Shown in pieces: positions 24,514-32,670 of a stretch of 63,788 bases of DNA. The stretch covers positions 1 to 63,788 of the forward strand of contig CAZMXI010000004.1 of assembly GCA_964570205.1 (NCBI GenBank), in the 5' to 3' direction. The notes under the pieces were generated by a model, which saw only the letters and a list, made by a program, of their open reading frames with translations, searched no databases and was not told the DNA's origin. A program made the translations under genes and the position numbers. The stretch's first letter is position 1. The number at the start of each line of letters is the position of its first letter. The stretch comes from CAZMXI01 sp964570205 (GTDB taxonomy: Bacteria; Planctomycetota; Phycisphaerae; Tepidisphaerales; Tepidisphaeraceae).

Positions 24514-25446
24514 TCAATAGGACGGAATCCGTGGCCCGATGCCGCCGCGCGGGGGCTGCGGGACGGCCGATGGCTGGGTCGCCGGAGGCAACGACTCCGG
24601 CGCTGGCGGTTGCTGCAGAACCGGGGCTGGTGCGGGAGCCTCGGCCGAGGCCGGTTGGACCTGGCCTCGCGGTGTGCTCCAGTTCTGGATCATGCCATCC
24701 ATCAGTTTGCGGGCCATGAACCGCGTGTGGCGGTTGATGGCGTATTTGTCGAAGGGCGGAGATACATCGAACCCGACGCGCGACAGTGATTCGCCGGTCT
24801 GAACGTCGATGGACTCGGCGACCATCCGCAGGTCAAGGCCGGCAGGCGTCTGCCGCGTGGGCCTGGCCTGAACCTGGATGAGGATACTCGCCCGCAGCGT
24901 CTTGGCCAGTTCGGTCAGCGCGCCGACGCGCCCTTCCTGCAGCGCCTTTTCCTGGTCGGGCGTGAGGGTGCGATGGACGAGCATCGGGCTGACGATGTTC
25001 ACCTTGCCATCCGCGCTCATCCAGTCCGCCAGTTGCATCTCGAACATGCCGTAGTCAATGCTGCGGGCGTTGAGCACATCATACTCTCCGGGCCGAAGAT
25101 ACCCCCCGCGATCATCGGCGGCGTCAAGGGTGGGGATGATCCGGCCTTCCAGCGAGCGGTTGACGAAGACCACGATGCGCGGGCGGTTGACATCGTTGTA
25201 GACCTCGACAAAGCGTTTGGCCTCGGGAGGCTGGTCTACCAGGATCGGCTCATCGTAATAAGGCTGCGGCCCGGGCGGGATCATGACCGGGTCGGGCGCG
25301 GGCATCGGTTTGGGAACCTCGGCGAGCCGGGTATCGCGATTGGGCGCAGGGGGGGCGGTATAGGGGGTATTTGCGCCGGGGACATGGCAGCCCGCCAGGA
25401 ACAGCCCCGCCAGAACCGATGTCAACGATCTCTTGATGCCAAACAC
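24514..25446 (-). CDS. Proline-rich lipoprotein, cluster member
   Basis: 310 residues from GTG at 25446, preceded by GGAGG at 5 nt; an ATG further upstream is less likely. The lipobox is LAGLFLAGC. A Pro-rich linker comes next, then a globular domain (about 75-245) with RIVVFVNRSLEG, ADWMSADGKVNIVSP, LAKTLRASILIQVQARPT and MVAESIDVQTGESLSRVGFDV, resembling the fold of LpoB/CsgG-type periplasmic domains. The tail (about 250-310) is Pro/Ala/Gln-rich. Part of the divergent lipoprotein cluster. Confidence 0.7.
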   Translation of the reverse strand: MFGIKRSLTSVLAGLFLAGCHVPGANTPYTAPPAPNRDTRLAEVPKPMPAPDPVMIPPGPQPYYDEPILVDQPPEAKRFVEVYNDVNRPRIVVFVNRSLEGRIIPTLDAADDRGGYLRPGEYDVLNARSIDYGMFEMQLADWMSADGKVNIVSPMLVHRTLTPDQEKALQEGRVGALTELAKTLRASILIQVQARPTRQTPAGLDLRMVAESIDVQTGESLSRVGFDVSPPFDKYAINRHTRFMARKLMDGMIQNWSTPRGQVQPASAEAPAPAPVLQQPPAPESLPPATQPSAVPQPPRGGIGPRIPSY

Positions 25447-25692
25447 AGGGACCTCCTTGTTTCGATCCCGAGTCGTTTTCATGACAGTGTAGCGTCCCGG
25501 CGATCACACGGGACATCCCTTAGACACACGACTGGAGGGAAGGATTGTTAACCTTGGCCCGTGGTGCGGTGTCTAACATCGCAGGACATCGCCCGCACGT
25601 CAAGTAGTCGTTCGGACGATGTAAGGATGCCCTGTTGAGAAACACAAGTGAATGCGGTAGGCTGAAAGCGACTAGCCTCAAGGAGATTTCCC
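25447..25692. promoter_or_regulatory. Divergent promoter region of the lipoprotein cluster
   Basis: This 246-nt gap separates the minus pair from the plus triplet. On the plus strand TTGAGA (25635-25640), 17 nt and TAGGCT (25658-25663) are a plausible promoter, followed by AAGGAG before the ATG at 25693. On the minus strand TACACT lies near 25490. No gene seen. Confidence 0.4.
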
Positions 25693-26283
25693 ATGCGGAA
25701 TGGTTCCAAGTTATTTCTGGCCATAGTTTTAACTGCATCACTGGCCGGATGTTCAGGCGATCGCCGGGATGACTATGCCCGGCAGCGTCCCCCGGTGGAC
25801 AGTCTGAACCCAGATGATCGGGGACTCCAAAGCAAGGATCTGGTTGACGCCAGCGCCCAGCTCTCGCGAGATATTCTGGCACATCCTGAACTGCGCAATA
25901 GCCAGACGCAGTGGACGGTGGTGGTGGACCGCTTCCAGGACCAGACGACCGACCGCTATTTCGCACCGAATTACAACATTTTCCTGGAGAAACTGCGGAC
26001 AGAACTGAGCAAATACGGCTATGGCCGGGTATCGCTGATCGAAAACAAGGCGAATCTGGCCGGGCTGCGCGGGCGCGAGTGGGATGGGCCGACCGAGAAT
26101 TATGGCCAGGGCTCCGGCGCGGCTGGCGCGCCGCGCATCCAGCCGCAGTTCGCGCTGTATGGCAAGGCCTTCGACATGCCCAATCGGGCGACGAACCTGT
26201 ACATGCTTCAGTTCACGCTGGTGGACCTGCGCAGCGGCGCCCAGGTGTGGGTGCGCGATTACACGGTGAAGACCGCGCGGTAA
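25693..26283 (+). CDS. LpoB-like lipoprotein 1
   Basis: 196 residues. The lipobox is ASLAGC. The domain matches the LpoB (penicillin-binding-protein activator) pattern: DLVDASAQLSRDILA, then WTVVVDRFQDQTTDRYFAPN and FLEKLRTELSKYGYGRVSLIE. It ends with PQFALYGKAFDMPNRATNLYMLQF and AQVWVRDYTVKT. In enterobacteria LpoB spans the periplasm to activate PBP1b. Planctomycetes vary in their peptidoglycan machinery, so the target here is unknown. AAGGAG is 8 nt before the ATG. Confidence 0.75.
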   Translation: MRNGSKLFLAIVLTASLAGCSGDRRDDYARQRPPVDSLNPDDRGLQSKDLVDASAQLSRDILAHPELRNSQTQWTVVVDRFQDQTTDRYFAPNYNIFLEKLRTELSKYGYGRVSLIENKANLAGLRGREWDGPTENYGQGSGAAGAPRIQPQFALYGKAFDMPNRATNLYMLQFTLVDLRSGAQVWVRDYTVKTAR

Positions 26284-26318
26284 GGAAACCTCGCTCGTTC
26301 CGGATGTGGAGCGACGGC

Positions 26319-26891
26319 ATGCGTGTGGTGCTGATGACATTGGCGCTGGGGTGCATGGCGTTGACGGGTTGTGCGCCCTCAACCGCGGTCTCCAGCGGGC
26401 ATAACACCGCGCTGGACAGCGTGGACCTGTTCACCATGACCGACCAGATGGCCCGCGGGCTGGCGGGCGAGCAGCGGGTGGCCGATGCCATGGGCCGCAG
26501 CGGCGGCAAGCTGACTGTCGTGGTGCAGCCGGTGGAAAACCGCCTGACAGGCGAGATCCTGCCGGCCGGGCAGGCCGAGATGTTCACCGCCCGCGTGCGA
26601 TCGCTGCTCAGCAAGCATGCCCCGGACAAATTCGTCTGGGTCATGAACCGCGACAGCTATTACAATCTCCGGCAGCGCGAGCTGGATGTGGACCTCGGAC
26701 CGAATCCGGAGCGCATCCAGCCGGAGTATGCCCTGACAGCGCGGTTCAGCTCGTTGACCGAAGAGAGCCAGAAGCGCCGGACGGCCGCGTACCTGTGCGT
26801 GTATTTCCTGACGAACCTGAAGACCGGCGAGCAGGTGTGGACCGACCGGTACGAGGTGAAGAAGACGAGCGTGAAGGGGATGCTGGACTGA
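26319..26891 (+). CDS. LpoB-like lipoprotein 2
   Basis: 190 residues from the ATG at 26319 (GGAG 9 nt upstream). The lipobox is MALTGC. It shares the layout of the preceding gene: DLFTMTDQMARGLAG, then LTVVVQPVENRLTGEILP, ALTARFSSLTEESQKRRTAAYLC and TNLKTGEQVWTDRYEVK. It is clearly a diverged paralogue, so the pair probably arose by tandem duplication or functions as a heteromer. The next gene starts 28 nt on. Confidence 0.75.
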   Translation: MRVVLMTLALGCMALTGCAPSTAVSSGHNTALDSVDLFTMTDQMARGLAGEQRVADAMGRSGGKLTVVVQPVENRLTGEILPAGQAEMFTARVRSLLSKHAPDKFVWVMNRDSYYNLRQRELDVDLGPNPERIQPEYALTARFSSLTEESQKRRTAAYLCVYFLTNLKTGEQVWTDRYEVKKTSVKGMLD

Positions 26892-26918
26892 GGAGCGTCG
26901 AAAAGGTTGGGTAAGGTC

Positions 26919-28166
26919 ATGCGAACGCTTGCAGGATGGACGGCTGTCTGCGTCATCATGGCGGGGCTCGCCGGCTGCTCGACCGAGAAGCACCCGGAGG
27001 CGCAGCGCGCTGTCGATGCGTATTACTTCGGGAATTTCCCCGAGGCGCGCAACCGGCTCCGGCCGCTGGCCGCCAAGACCGATGAGGATTATGTCCTGAA
27101 CAACGTGCGCCTGGGCACCAGCGCCCTGGCGGACTATGACCTGGTTGAGGCAGAGAAAGCTTTCTACAAGGCCTATGAGGTGATGAACGCCGGCGGCGTG
27201 AACAACGCCTCGCGCAGCGCGGCTGCGATCATGTTGTCGGAGAAGCTGAAGGTATGGAAGGGCGAGCCCTACGAGCGGGCGATGGCCAATTTCTACCTGG
27301 GATTGGTCTATTACATGCGCAAGGACCACGCCAACGCCCGGGCGGCGTTCGAGAACTGCCTGTTCAAGCTGCGCGACTATACGGGCAAGTCGGACAAGTA
27401 CAAGGAACTGGAAAGCGACTTCGTCCTGGCTTACATCATGCTGGCCAAGTGCTGGCAGTGGCTGGACGACCCGGACAAGGCGGCGGACCTGTTCGCCACG
27501 GCCGCCAAGCTTCGCCCGCACGTGCGGGACCTGGTGGCCGAGGCGCGACAGCCGAATAACGTGCTGCTGGTGGTTGATTTCGGGACGGGACCGCGCAAGA
27601 GGACGAAATACGACAACTCGATCGTCACGATCGAGCCCAAGCCGTCGCAAGTGCCGCCGCTGCCGCGGCCAAACGTGCTGGTGAACGGCCGGGCCTATGA
27701 CCTGCGCGGCGCGGATGTGCCGTCCATTGACCTGTTGGACCTGGCGCAGGAACGGCGCTGGCAGAGCATGGACACGATTCGCCTGGCCAAGAGCGCCATC
27801 GGCACGGGCATGATGGGCTACGGCGCCTACCAGGGAATCAAGCACGAGAATTATGGGACAGCGGCCGCGCTGATCGGCCTGGGCGCGCTGCTGAAGGCGA
27901 CGGCGACGGCGGACGTGCGGCACTGGGAGATGCTGCCGCGGACGGTGTACGTCCTGCCGTTGCACCTGAAACCGGGACGGCATGACATCACCGTTAGCTT
28001 CGGCGGCGGGTTGCAGCAGACCTGGCGGGGCATCATCGCGCCGGAGAAGGGGGAAGAGACCTACTACATCCGGATCACGCGATTCAGCCACGGCCCATTT
28101 ACATGGCCGCCGCCAAGCATGGGCGGGCAGGTGGCGGGGAGCCAGAAGATATCGCGGACGGAATAG
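26919..28166 (+). CDS. COG3014-like lipoprotein with helical repeats
   Basis: 415 residues with lipobox GLAGC. Residues 40-190 contain TPR-like helices (AYYFGNFPEARNRLRPLA, YLGLVYYMRKDHANARAAFE). The middle has KSAIGTGMMGYGAYQGIKH and a beta-rich C-terminus with LPLHLKPGRHDITVSF. This arrangement matches COG3014 lipoproteins, which lie beside ycfL and lpoB in several proteobacteria. Together the five genes 24062-28166 probably form one envelope system. The start could be TTG at 26907; ATG at 26919 was chosen for signal-peptide length. Confidence 0.7.
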   Translation: MRTLAGWTAVCVIMAGLAGCSTEKHPEAQRAVDAYYFGNFPEARNRLRPLAAKTDEDYVLNNVRLGTSALADYDLVEAEKAFYKAYEVMNAGGVNNASRSAAAIMLSEKLKVWKGEPYERAMANFYLGLVYYMRKDHANARAAFENCLFKLRDYTGKSDKYKELESDFVLAYIMLAKCWQWLDDPDKAADLFATAAKLRPHVRDLVAEARQPNNVLLVVDFGTGPRKRTKYDNSIVTIEPKPSQVPPLPRPNVLVNGRAYDLRGADVPSIDLLDLAQERRWQSMDTIRLAKSAIGTGMMGYGAYQGIKHENYGTAAALIGLGALLKATATADVRHWEMLPRTVYVLPLHLKPGRHDITVSFGGGLQQTWRGIIAPEKGEETYYIRITRFSHGPFTWPPPSMGGQVAGSQKISRTE

Positions 28167-28172
28167 GCCAAC

Positions 28173-29123
28173 TCACCAGTGCTCCTCAACGCGGTGAATC
28201 AGCTCCCCTACCGCCCGGCGATACTCATCGCGGTGCATCTTCTGGAGAAACCCATGCGGGCCCGGGAGCGTGACGAGGGTGCAATGGCCGCCGATCCGGG
28301 CCTGCAGGTCCTGCATCTCAGGCAGCCTCGAATGGCGGTCATCTCGCCCGGCCAGGATTGTCACGGGCACATTTCCGGGGATATGGCCGATGTGCTCGAT
28401 GGGGCTGATCCGCGCGGGGCTCTCCGGCAGAAACGCCGGCGCCCATAGGCGCAGGCCGGCGTAGGCAATGTGACTGAACGGCGGCCACAGCGCGTTCTGG
28501 CACCGGTTCCACACGGCCGTCGGCAGGTCGCGGTAAGGCGACTCCAGGAAGTACCCATCCACCTTCCCGGCGCAGTCGCGGGCGGCGAAGATCGCGGCGG
28601 CCGACCCAAGCGAATGGCCGACCACCACGATGCGGCCGTCCGCGTCCCGCTGGCGCAGGAATTCCACCGCGGCGACGACATCGTTGCGCGAGCTGTAGCC
28701 GAAATCGTCGATCTCGCCGGTGGAATCGCCGTGCGCACGCAGCGAGATCGCCATGACGCTGTAATCCTGCTGGCAGAGCCAGATCATCAGATCGAGCTTG
28801 TCCGGGTTCGACCGGCAGCCAGTCCGGCCGTGCAGGAGGAGGATGGAAACCGGCCGCGAACCGCGGAAGAACCACGCGCCGAGAGTTTGGCCATCGGCGG
28901 TGGCCAGCCGATGCTCCTCAACCCGCACCGGCATGCCCACGGGCGACTCAACAAATGGCGGCCGGCTGCGCCGGGTGGCGGTCCATGCCACACGCGCGGA
29001 AATGGCCAGCCAAGCGATGACCAGCGTCACGAGAATGGCCGACAGCCACAGGCTGATGCGCCGACGCCAACGAGCCCGGGGTCTGGCGATGGCCTGGTTC
29101 GATGGGATCCCCATGTCGGTCAT
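28173..29123 (-). CDS. Membrane-anchored alpha/beta hydrolase
   Basis: 316 residues. An N-terminal helix (ISLWLSAILVTLVIAWLAIS) anchors the protein. The hydrolase fold has the oxyanion motif ILLLHGRTG, the nucleophile elbow GHSLGSA (Ser), Asp in LAGRDDRH and the final His in GPHGF. Substrate unknown. TATACT (29138-29133 on the minus strand) lies 9 nt before the ATG, so initiation may be leaderless. Divergent from the epimerase gene. Confidence 0.85.
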   Translation of the reverse strand: MTDMGIPSNQAIARPRARWRRRISLWLSAILVTLVIAWLAISARVAWTATRRSRPPFVESPVGMPVRVEEHRLATADGQTLGAWFFRGSRPVSILLLHGRTGCRSNPDKLDLMIWLCQQDYSVMAISLRAHGDSTGEIDDFGYSSRNDVVAAVEFLRQRDADGRIVVVGHSLGSAAAIFAARDCAGKVDGYFLESPYRDLPTAVWNRCQNALWPPFSHIAYAGLRLWAPAFLPESPARISPIEHIGHIPGNVPVTILAGRDDRHSRLPEMQDLQARIGGHCTLVTLPGPHGFLQKMHRDEYRRAVGELIHRVEEHW

Positions 29124-29171
29124 CGGCCGCAGAGTATAACACAGTTGCAGTTCACCGCCCGAGGGTGGAGG

Positions 29172-29177
29172 TACAAT
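29172..29177 (+). promoter_or_regulatory. -10 element of the epimerase gene, leaderless type
   Basis: TACAAT ends 6 nt before the ATG at 29184. The divergent hydrolase has TATACT 9 nt before its own ATG, so both promoters are packed into the 60-nt gap. Confidence 0.5.
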
Positions 29178-29183
29178 CGGGGC

Positions 29184-30170
29184 ATGAAAGTCCTCTACAT
29201 CGGCGGAACGGGCGAGATCTCGTATGCATGCGTGCATGCATCAGCACGGGCGGGGCATCAGGTGACGGTATTCAACCGCGGCCGAAGCACGGAACCGCTG
29301 CCGCAGGATGTGCGGCAGGTCCTGGGTGATGTGACTGATCCCGTCGCATATGGAGCACTGGCGGCAGCCAATTATGACGTCATTTGCCAGTTCACCGCCT
29401 ACGCCATGGCCGATATCGAGCGGGATGCGCGCGTATTCGCGGGGCATACCGGCCAGTATGTGTTCATCTCGACGGCATCGGCCTACGAGAAGCCGCCCAG
29501 AATCCGGCCGATCACCGAGGATGTGACCCTGCGCAACCCCTTCTGGCCCTACTCGCAGGCCAAGGCGGACATGGAGGCGCGGCTCTGGCAATGGCACGGC
29601 GAGGGGAAGCCGCCGGTGACCGTGGTCCGCCCGAGTCACACCTATCGGCGGCGGTTCTTCAGCACGTTCATGGCGGGCGATGAGCACGCCTGGCGCATGC
29701 TGAATGGCAAAGCGGTCATCTGCCACGGCGATGGGCAGTCGCTGTGGACTTACACGCATGCGGACGACTTTGCCGTGCCGTTTGTGAGGCTCCTGGGCGA
29801 GAAACGGGCGGTTGGACAGGCCTATCATGTCGTGACCGACAGCGCATACACCTGGGATGAGTTGTTCCAGGCGGCGGCGCGAGCCCTGGATGTCGAGCCC
29901 AGGATCGTTCACGTGCCGTCCGACACCCTGGTGCGATACAACCGGGAATGGATGGGGCCACTGCTGGGCGACAAGAGCTGGACGGCGGTATTCGACACCC
30001 GCAAGCTGCGGTCGGTGGCCGGGCCGTTGCCCACGCCCATGCCGCTGGATGAAGGATATCAGCGCGTGCTGCCGCATTTCCGCGAGCGCATGAAGCGATT
30101 CGAGCCCGATGTGCGGCTGCACGAGCTGGTGGATCGGATTGCGGATGAGCAGACGAAGTTGGGGAGTTGA
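29184..30170 (+). CDS. NAD-dependent epimerase/dehydratase family protein
   Basis: 328 residues. The Rossmann N-terminus KVLYIGGTGEISYACV binds NAD(P); the active-site region has FISTASAYEK and YSQAKADMEARL (Tyr-x3-Lys in PYSQAKA). Extended short-chain dehydrogenase fold, closest in feel to mRNA-binding-like or UDP-sugar epimerases. The substrate cannot be named. A Rieske protein gene follows 15 nt later, in the same transcript. Confidence 0.85.
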   Translation: MKVLYIGGTGEISYACVHASARAGHQVTVFNRGRSTEPLPQDVRQVLGDVTDPVAYGALAAANYDVICQFTAYAMADIERDARVFAGHTGQYVFISTASAYEKPPRIRPITEDVTLRNPFWPYSQAKADMEARLWQWHGEGKPPVTVVRPSHTYRRRFFSTFMAGDEHAWRMLNGKAVICHGDGQSLWTYTHADDFAVPFVRLLGEKRAVGQAYHVVTDSAYTWDELFQAAARALDVEPRIVHVPSDTLVRYNREWMGPLLGDKSWTAVFDTRKLRSVAGPLPTPMPLDEGYQRVLPHFRERMKRFEPDVRLHELVDRIADEQTKLGS

Positions 30171-30185
30171 GAGACAGGAGATTTC

Positions 30186-30638
30186 ATGCAGAAGATGAAC
30201 AGGCGGACGTTTGTGGCGGCGGCGGTGGGCGCATGTGCGGCGTGCATGTGCGGGCAGGACGTGGCCGTGGCGGCCGCACGCGAGCCGATCGACGCCGGCC
30301 CGCTGGCCGGCTATGGCTCCGAGGGCATCCACGACGGCATGCTCAAGAAAGGCGGCTTCTACATCATCCGCCAGAAGGACCGGCTCTTTGCGACGACCAG
30401 CGTCTGCACGCATAAGTTGCAGCGCGTTGGGATCGATCCCGACAACAAGCGGCGGTTCAAGTGTGCCCAGCACGGGTCGGTCTTCAGCCTCGAGGGCAAG
30501 GTAGAGGTTGGCCCGGCCAGGAAGTCTCTGTCGCGCTTCGCCATCCGCATCGATGACCGCAAGCATGTGATCGTGGATCCCACGAAACAGTTCGAGGAAA
30601 AGGACTGGGGCAAGGACGGAGCATTTGCGAAGGTGTGA
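30186..30638 (+). CDS. Tat-exported Rieske [2Fe-2S] protein
   Basis: 150 residues. The signal (MNRRTFVAAAVGAC) has the twin arginine. Cluster ligands are Cys and His in SVCTHKLQ and Cys and His in CAQHGSVF, the CxH...CxxH pattern. It is a small single-domain Rieske protein, probably a periplasmic electron carrier. AGGAG is 7 nt before the ATG. It follows the epimerase gene closely, but no oxygenase partner is present. Confidence 0.85.
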   Translation: MQKMNRRTFVAAAVGACAACMCGQDVAVAAAREPIDAGPLAGYGSEGIHDGMLKKGGFYIIRQKDRLFATTSVCTHKLQRVGIDPDNKRRFKCAQHGSVFSLEGKVEVGPARKSLSRFAIRIDDRKHVIVDPTKQFEEKDWGKDGAFAKV

Positions 30639-30640
30639 AG

Positions 30641-31948
30641 CTACGGCCGGGTGGCCGGTGTTTGCGGTAACTGCCGGATGACTAGTGGCAAAGCCCAATC
30701 GGGCATGTCGGGGTTTGGAACTGCCTGCCCGGCGATTTCATAGCCGCTGCGCAGATAGGCCCGCCGCGCCAGCGGCAGGAGCATGGATTGGTCGGGCGAC
30801 ACCATGTCGAGCGGCGACGAGTCCACCCAAGGAGCCATGGTGCGTGCGACGCACGCCACTTTCACGCCAGGCTGAAGGCGAAAGCGGATCCGCTGCATCC
30901 GGCCATCCGCCAGGCAGACAACCGCCGGAGATGCCCGCAGCCAGTCGCTACTGAACTGGAAGAACGGGAGCAGCAGGTCGCGAGGTTCAACAGACGCCTC
31001 GCCCGGCGTGGCGGAAGCGATATAGGTCCAGAGATCGCGCTGGACAAGGCCTCGGGTCCTGACTTCGATGCTGGCCTGCCGCTTCGTGACGACGGTGTTG
31101 TCTTTCCACATGGCCCACAGACCCGCGGCGGCCAGGATGGCGGCGGCCGCAATGACCAGGGAAATCCAGCGCCACCGAAACAGCGACAACCCCAGCACGA
31201 GAATGCAGAACGCCGCCGCGATGAGCAGGATTCGACGCCGCAGCGCTGCCGGCCATTCCACCGCCCACCCCTGCACCGGCGTGAACGCATCGAGATAGGC
31301 GCCGGCATAGCGCGGGCCGAGCAGGTTCGGGCGGATGAGCCACAGCGATCCCGATGGCTCCCAAGGCCAGGGTCCTTTCGGACGGGAATCGCTGCGCACG
31401 GCTAAGGTCAGGCCTCCGGCCAGAAGCGGCATCATCGGCCCAACATCCTCCGCCGAATCGAGAACTATCCCATCGAGCACGTTCCAGGAGCCCGGATCGA
31501 CGGCTGACAGATCGGCACCGTTCAGACGAACGGGAATGACGGATTCGCCATCAAACAGCGCCCTGGCCAGTTCCAGATCCACCCGGGTCATGCCCACGAT
31601 GCGCTGATCCGGGCCAAGCTGGCGAAGAGCCGCCTCAACGGTCCCGGCCGACAGAACCCTGCCCTGCGCATCGGTGAGCTGCCACTGAATTTGTCGGGTA
31701 GGTTCTATTGGGAGCAGAGGCGCTATGCCCCGGCCCTGGCCGGCGGAGAGCATCACCTGCGTTCGAGCGCAACCGGGGGAGGAGACCGCAAGGAGATGTG
31801 CCGAAGGTTCGTCAACCTCGAATCGAACAGGCATGTAGCGCCCGACACGGTAGAAACCCTCCAGCGGCAGGCTGATCGAGACTTTGGCCGACGCGGGCAT
31901 GCCCGCGAAAGCCACCGACACAAGAACCAGCCACGCCCGGCACGCCAT
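30641..31948 (-). CDS. Exported membrane protein related to the one at 34769-36799
   Basis: 435 residues. The signal peptide (AWLVLVSVAFAGMPASA) is followed by an N-terminal domain with SLPLEGFYRVGRYMPVRFEV. This is clearly similar to FGWSGVYRAGRWVPIYVTL in the 676-residue protein encoded 3 kb away. Two transmembrane helices lie near the middle (ILLIAAAFCILVLGLSLF and ISLVIAAAAILAAAGLW), with a soluble region on each side. Function unknown. It ends 2 nt from the convergent Rieske gene stop. Confidence 0.65.
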   Translation of the reverse strand: MACRAWLVLVSVAFAGMPASAKVSISLPLEGFYRVGRYMPVRFEVDEPSAHLLAVSSPGCARTQVMLSAGQGRGIAPLLPIEPTRQIQWQLTDAQGRVLSAGTVEAALRQLGPDQRIVGMTRVDLELARALFDGESVIPVRLNGADLSAVDPGSWNVLDGIVLDSAEDVGPMMPLLAGGLTLAVRSDSRPKGPWPWEPSGSLWLIRPNLLGPRYAGAYLDAFTPVQGWAVEWPAALRRRILLIAAAFCILVLGLSLFRWRWISLVIAAAAILAAAGLWAMWKDNTVVTKRQASIEVRTRGLVQRDLWTYIASATPGEASVEPRDLLLPFFQFSSDWLRASPAVVCLADGRMQRIRFRLQPGVKVACVARTMAPWVDSSPLDMVSPDQSMLLPLARRAYLRSGYEIAGQAVPNPDMPDWALPLVIRQLPQTPATRP

Positions 31949-32070
31949 GGGGCGATTATGCCCCCCGCCGCGGCGATGAACAAGCCACGGCGCCGCGGGC
32001 GATTGTGGAAAAAGCCGGCCGGGTGCGCCTACGCTCTGGGGTGCGAAATGATCCAGCAAGGAGAGCCTGC

Positions 32071-32655
32071 ATGCGCGATCTAGCCGTGTTGATGACCGTG
32101 GGCGCCGTGATCCTGGGGTGTGGAGCCTGGTCAATGGCCCAGGACAAGACGCCGGGCAAACCGACCGGCGTTCACCAGTTCACGATGAAGGATATCGAGG
32201 GCAAGGAAGTGGACCTGAGCCGCTACAAAGGCAAGGTGCTGCTGATCGTCAATACCGCCAGTAAATGCGGGCATACGCCTCAGTACGCAGGGCTGCAGAA
32301 GTTGCACGAAAAGTACAAGGATCAGGGGCTGGCTGTGCTGGCGTTCCCGGCCAACGAATTCGGCCGCCAGGAGCCGGGCAGCAACCAGCAGATCAAGGAA
32401 TTCTGCACCGCCGGCTATAGCGTCAGCTTCGACCTGTTCGCCAAGAGCATCGTCAAGGGCGAAGGCATCTCGCCACTCTACCGCTACCTGACCGGCGAAA
32501 AGGCAAACCCCGCGACGGCCGGCGAGATCAAATGGAACTTCACCAAGTTCCTGGTCTCCAGGGAGGGCACGCCCATCGCCCGCTTCGAGCCCAAGGTCAA
32601 GCCCGAAGACAAGGAAGTGATCGAGGCGATCGAGAAGGAACTGTCGCGGCAGTGA
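32071..32655 (+). CDS. Exported glutathione peroxidase family protein
   Basis: 194 residues. The N-terminal signal (LMTVGAVILGCGAWSMAQ) is unusual for this family. Redox motif: NTASKCGHTPQY with the peroxidatic Cys; then FPANEFGRQEPGSNQQIKEFC with the conserved Gln, and the late IKWNFTKFLVSREG with Trp and Asn. It reduces peroxides, probably with thioredoxin as donor. AAGGAG is 7 nt before the ATG. Confidence 0.92.
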   Translation: MRDLAVLMTVGAVILGCGAWSMAQDKTPGKPTGVHQFTMKDIEGKEVDLSRYKGKVLLIVNTASKCGHTPQYAGLQKLHEKYKDQGLAVLAFPANEFGRQEPGSNQQIKEFCTAGYSVSFDLFAKSIVKGEGISPLYRYLTGEKANPATAGEIKWNFTKFLVSREGTPIARFEPKVKPEDKEVIEAIEKELSRQ

Positions 32656-32670
32656 CCCGATCGGCCAGGG

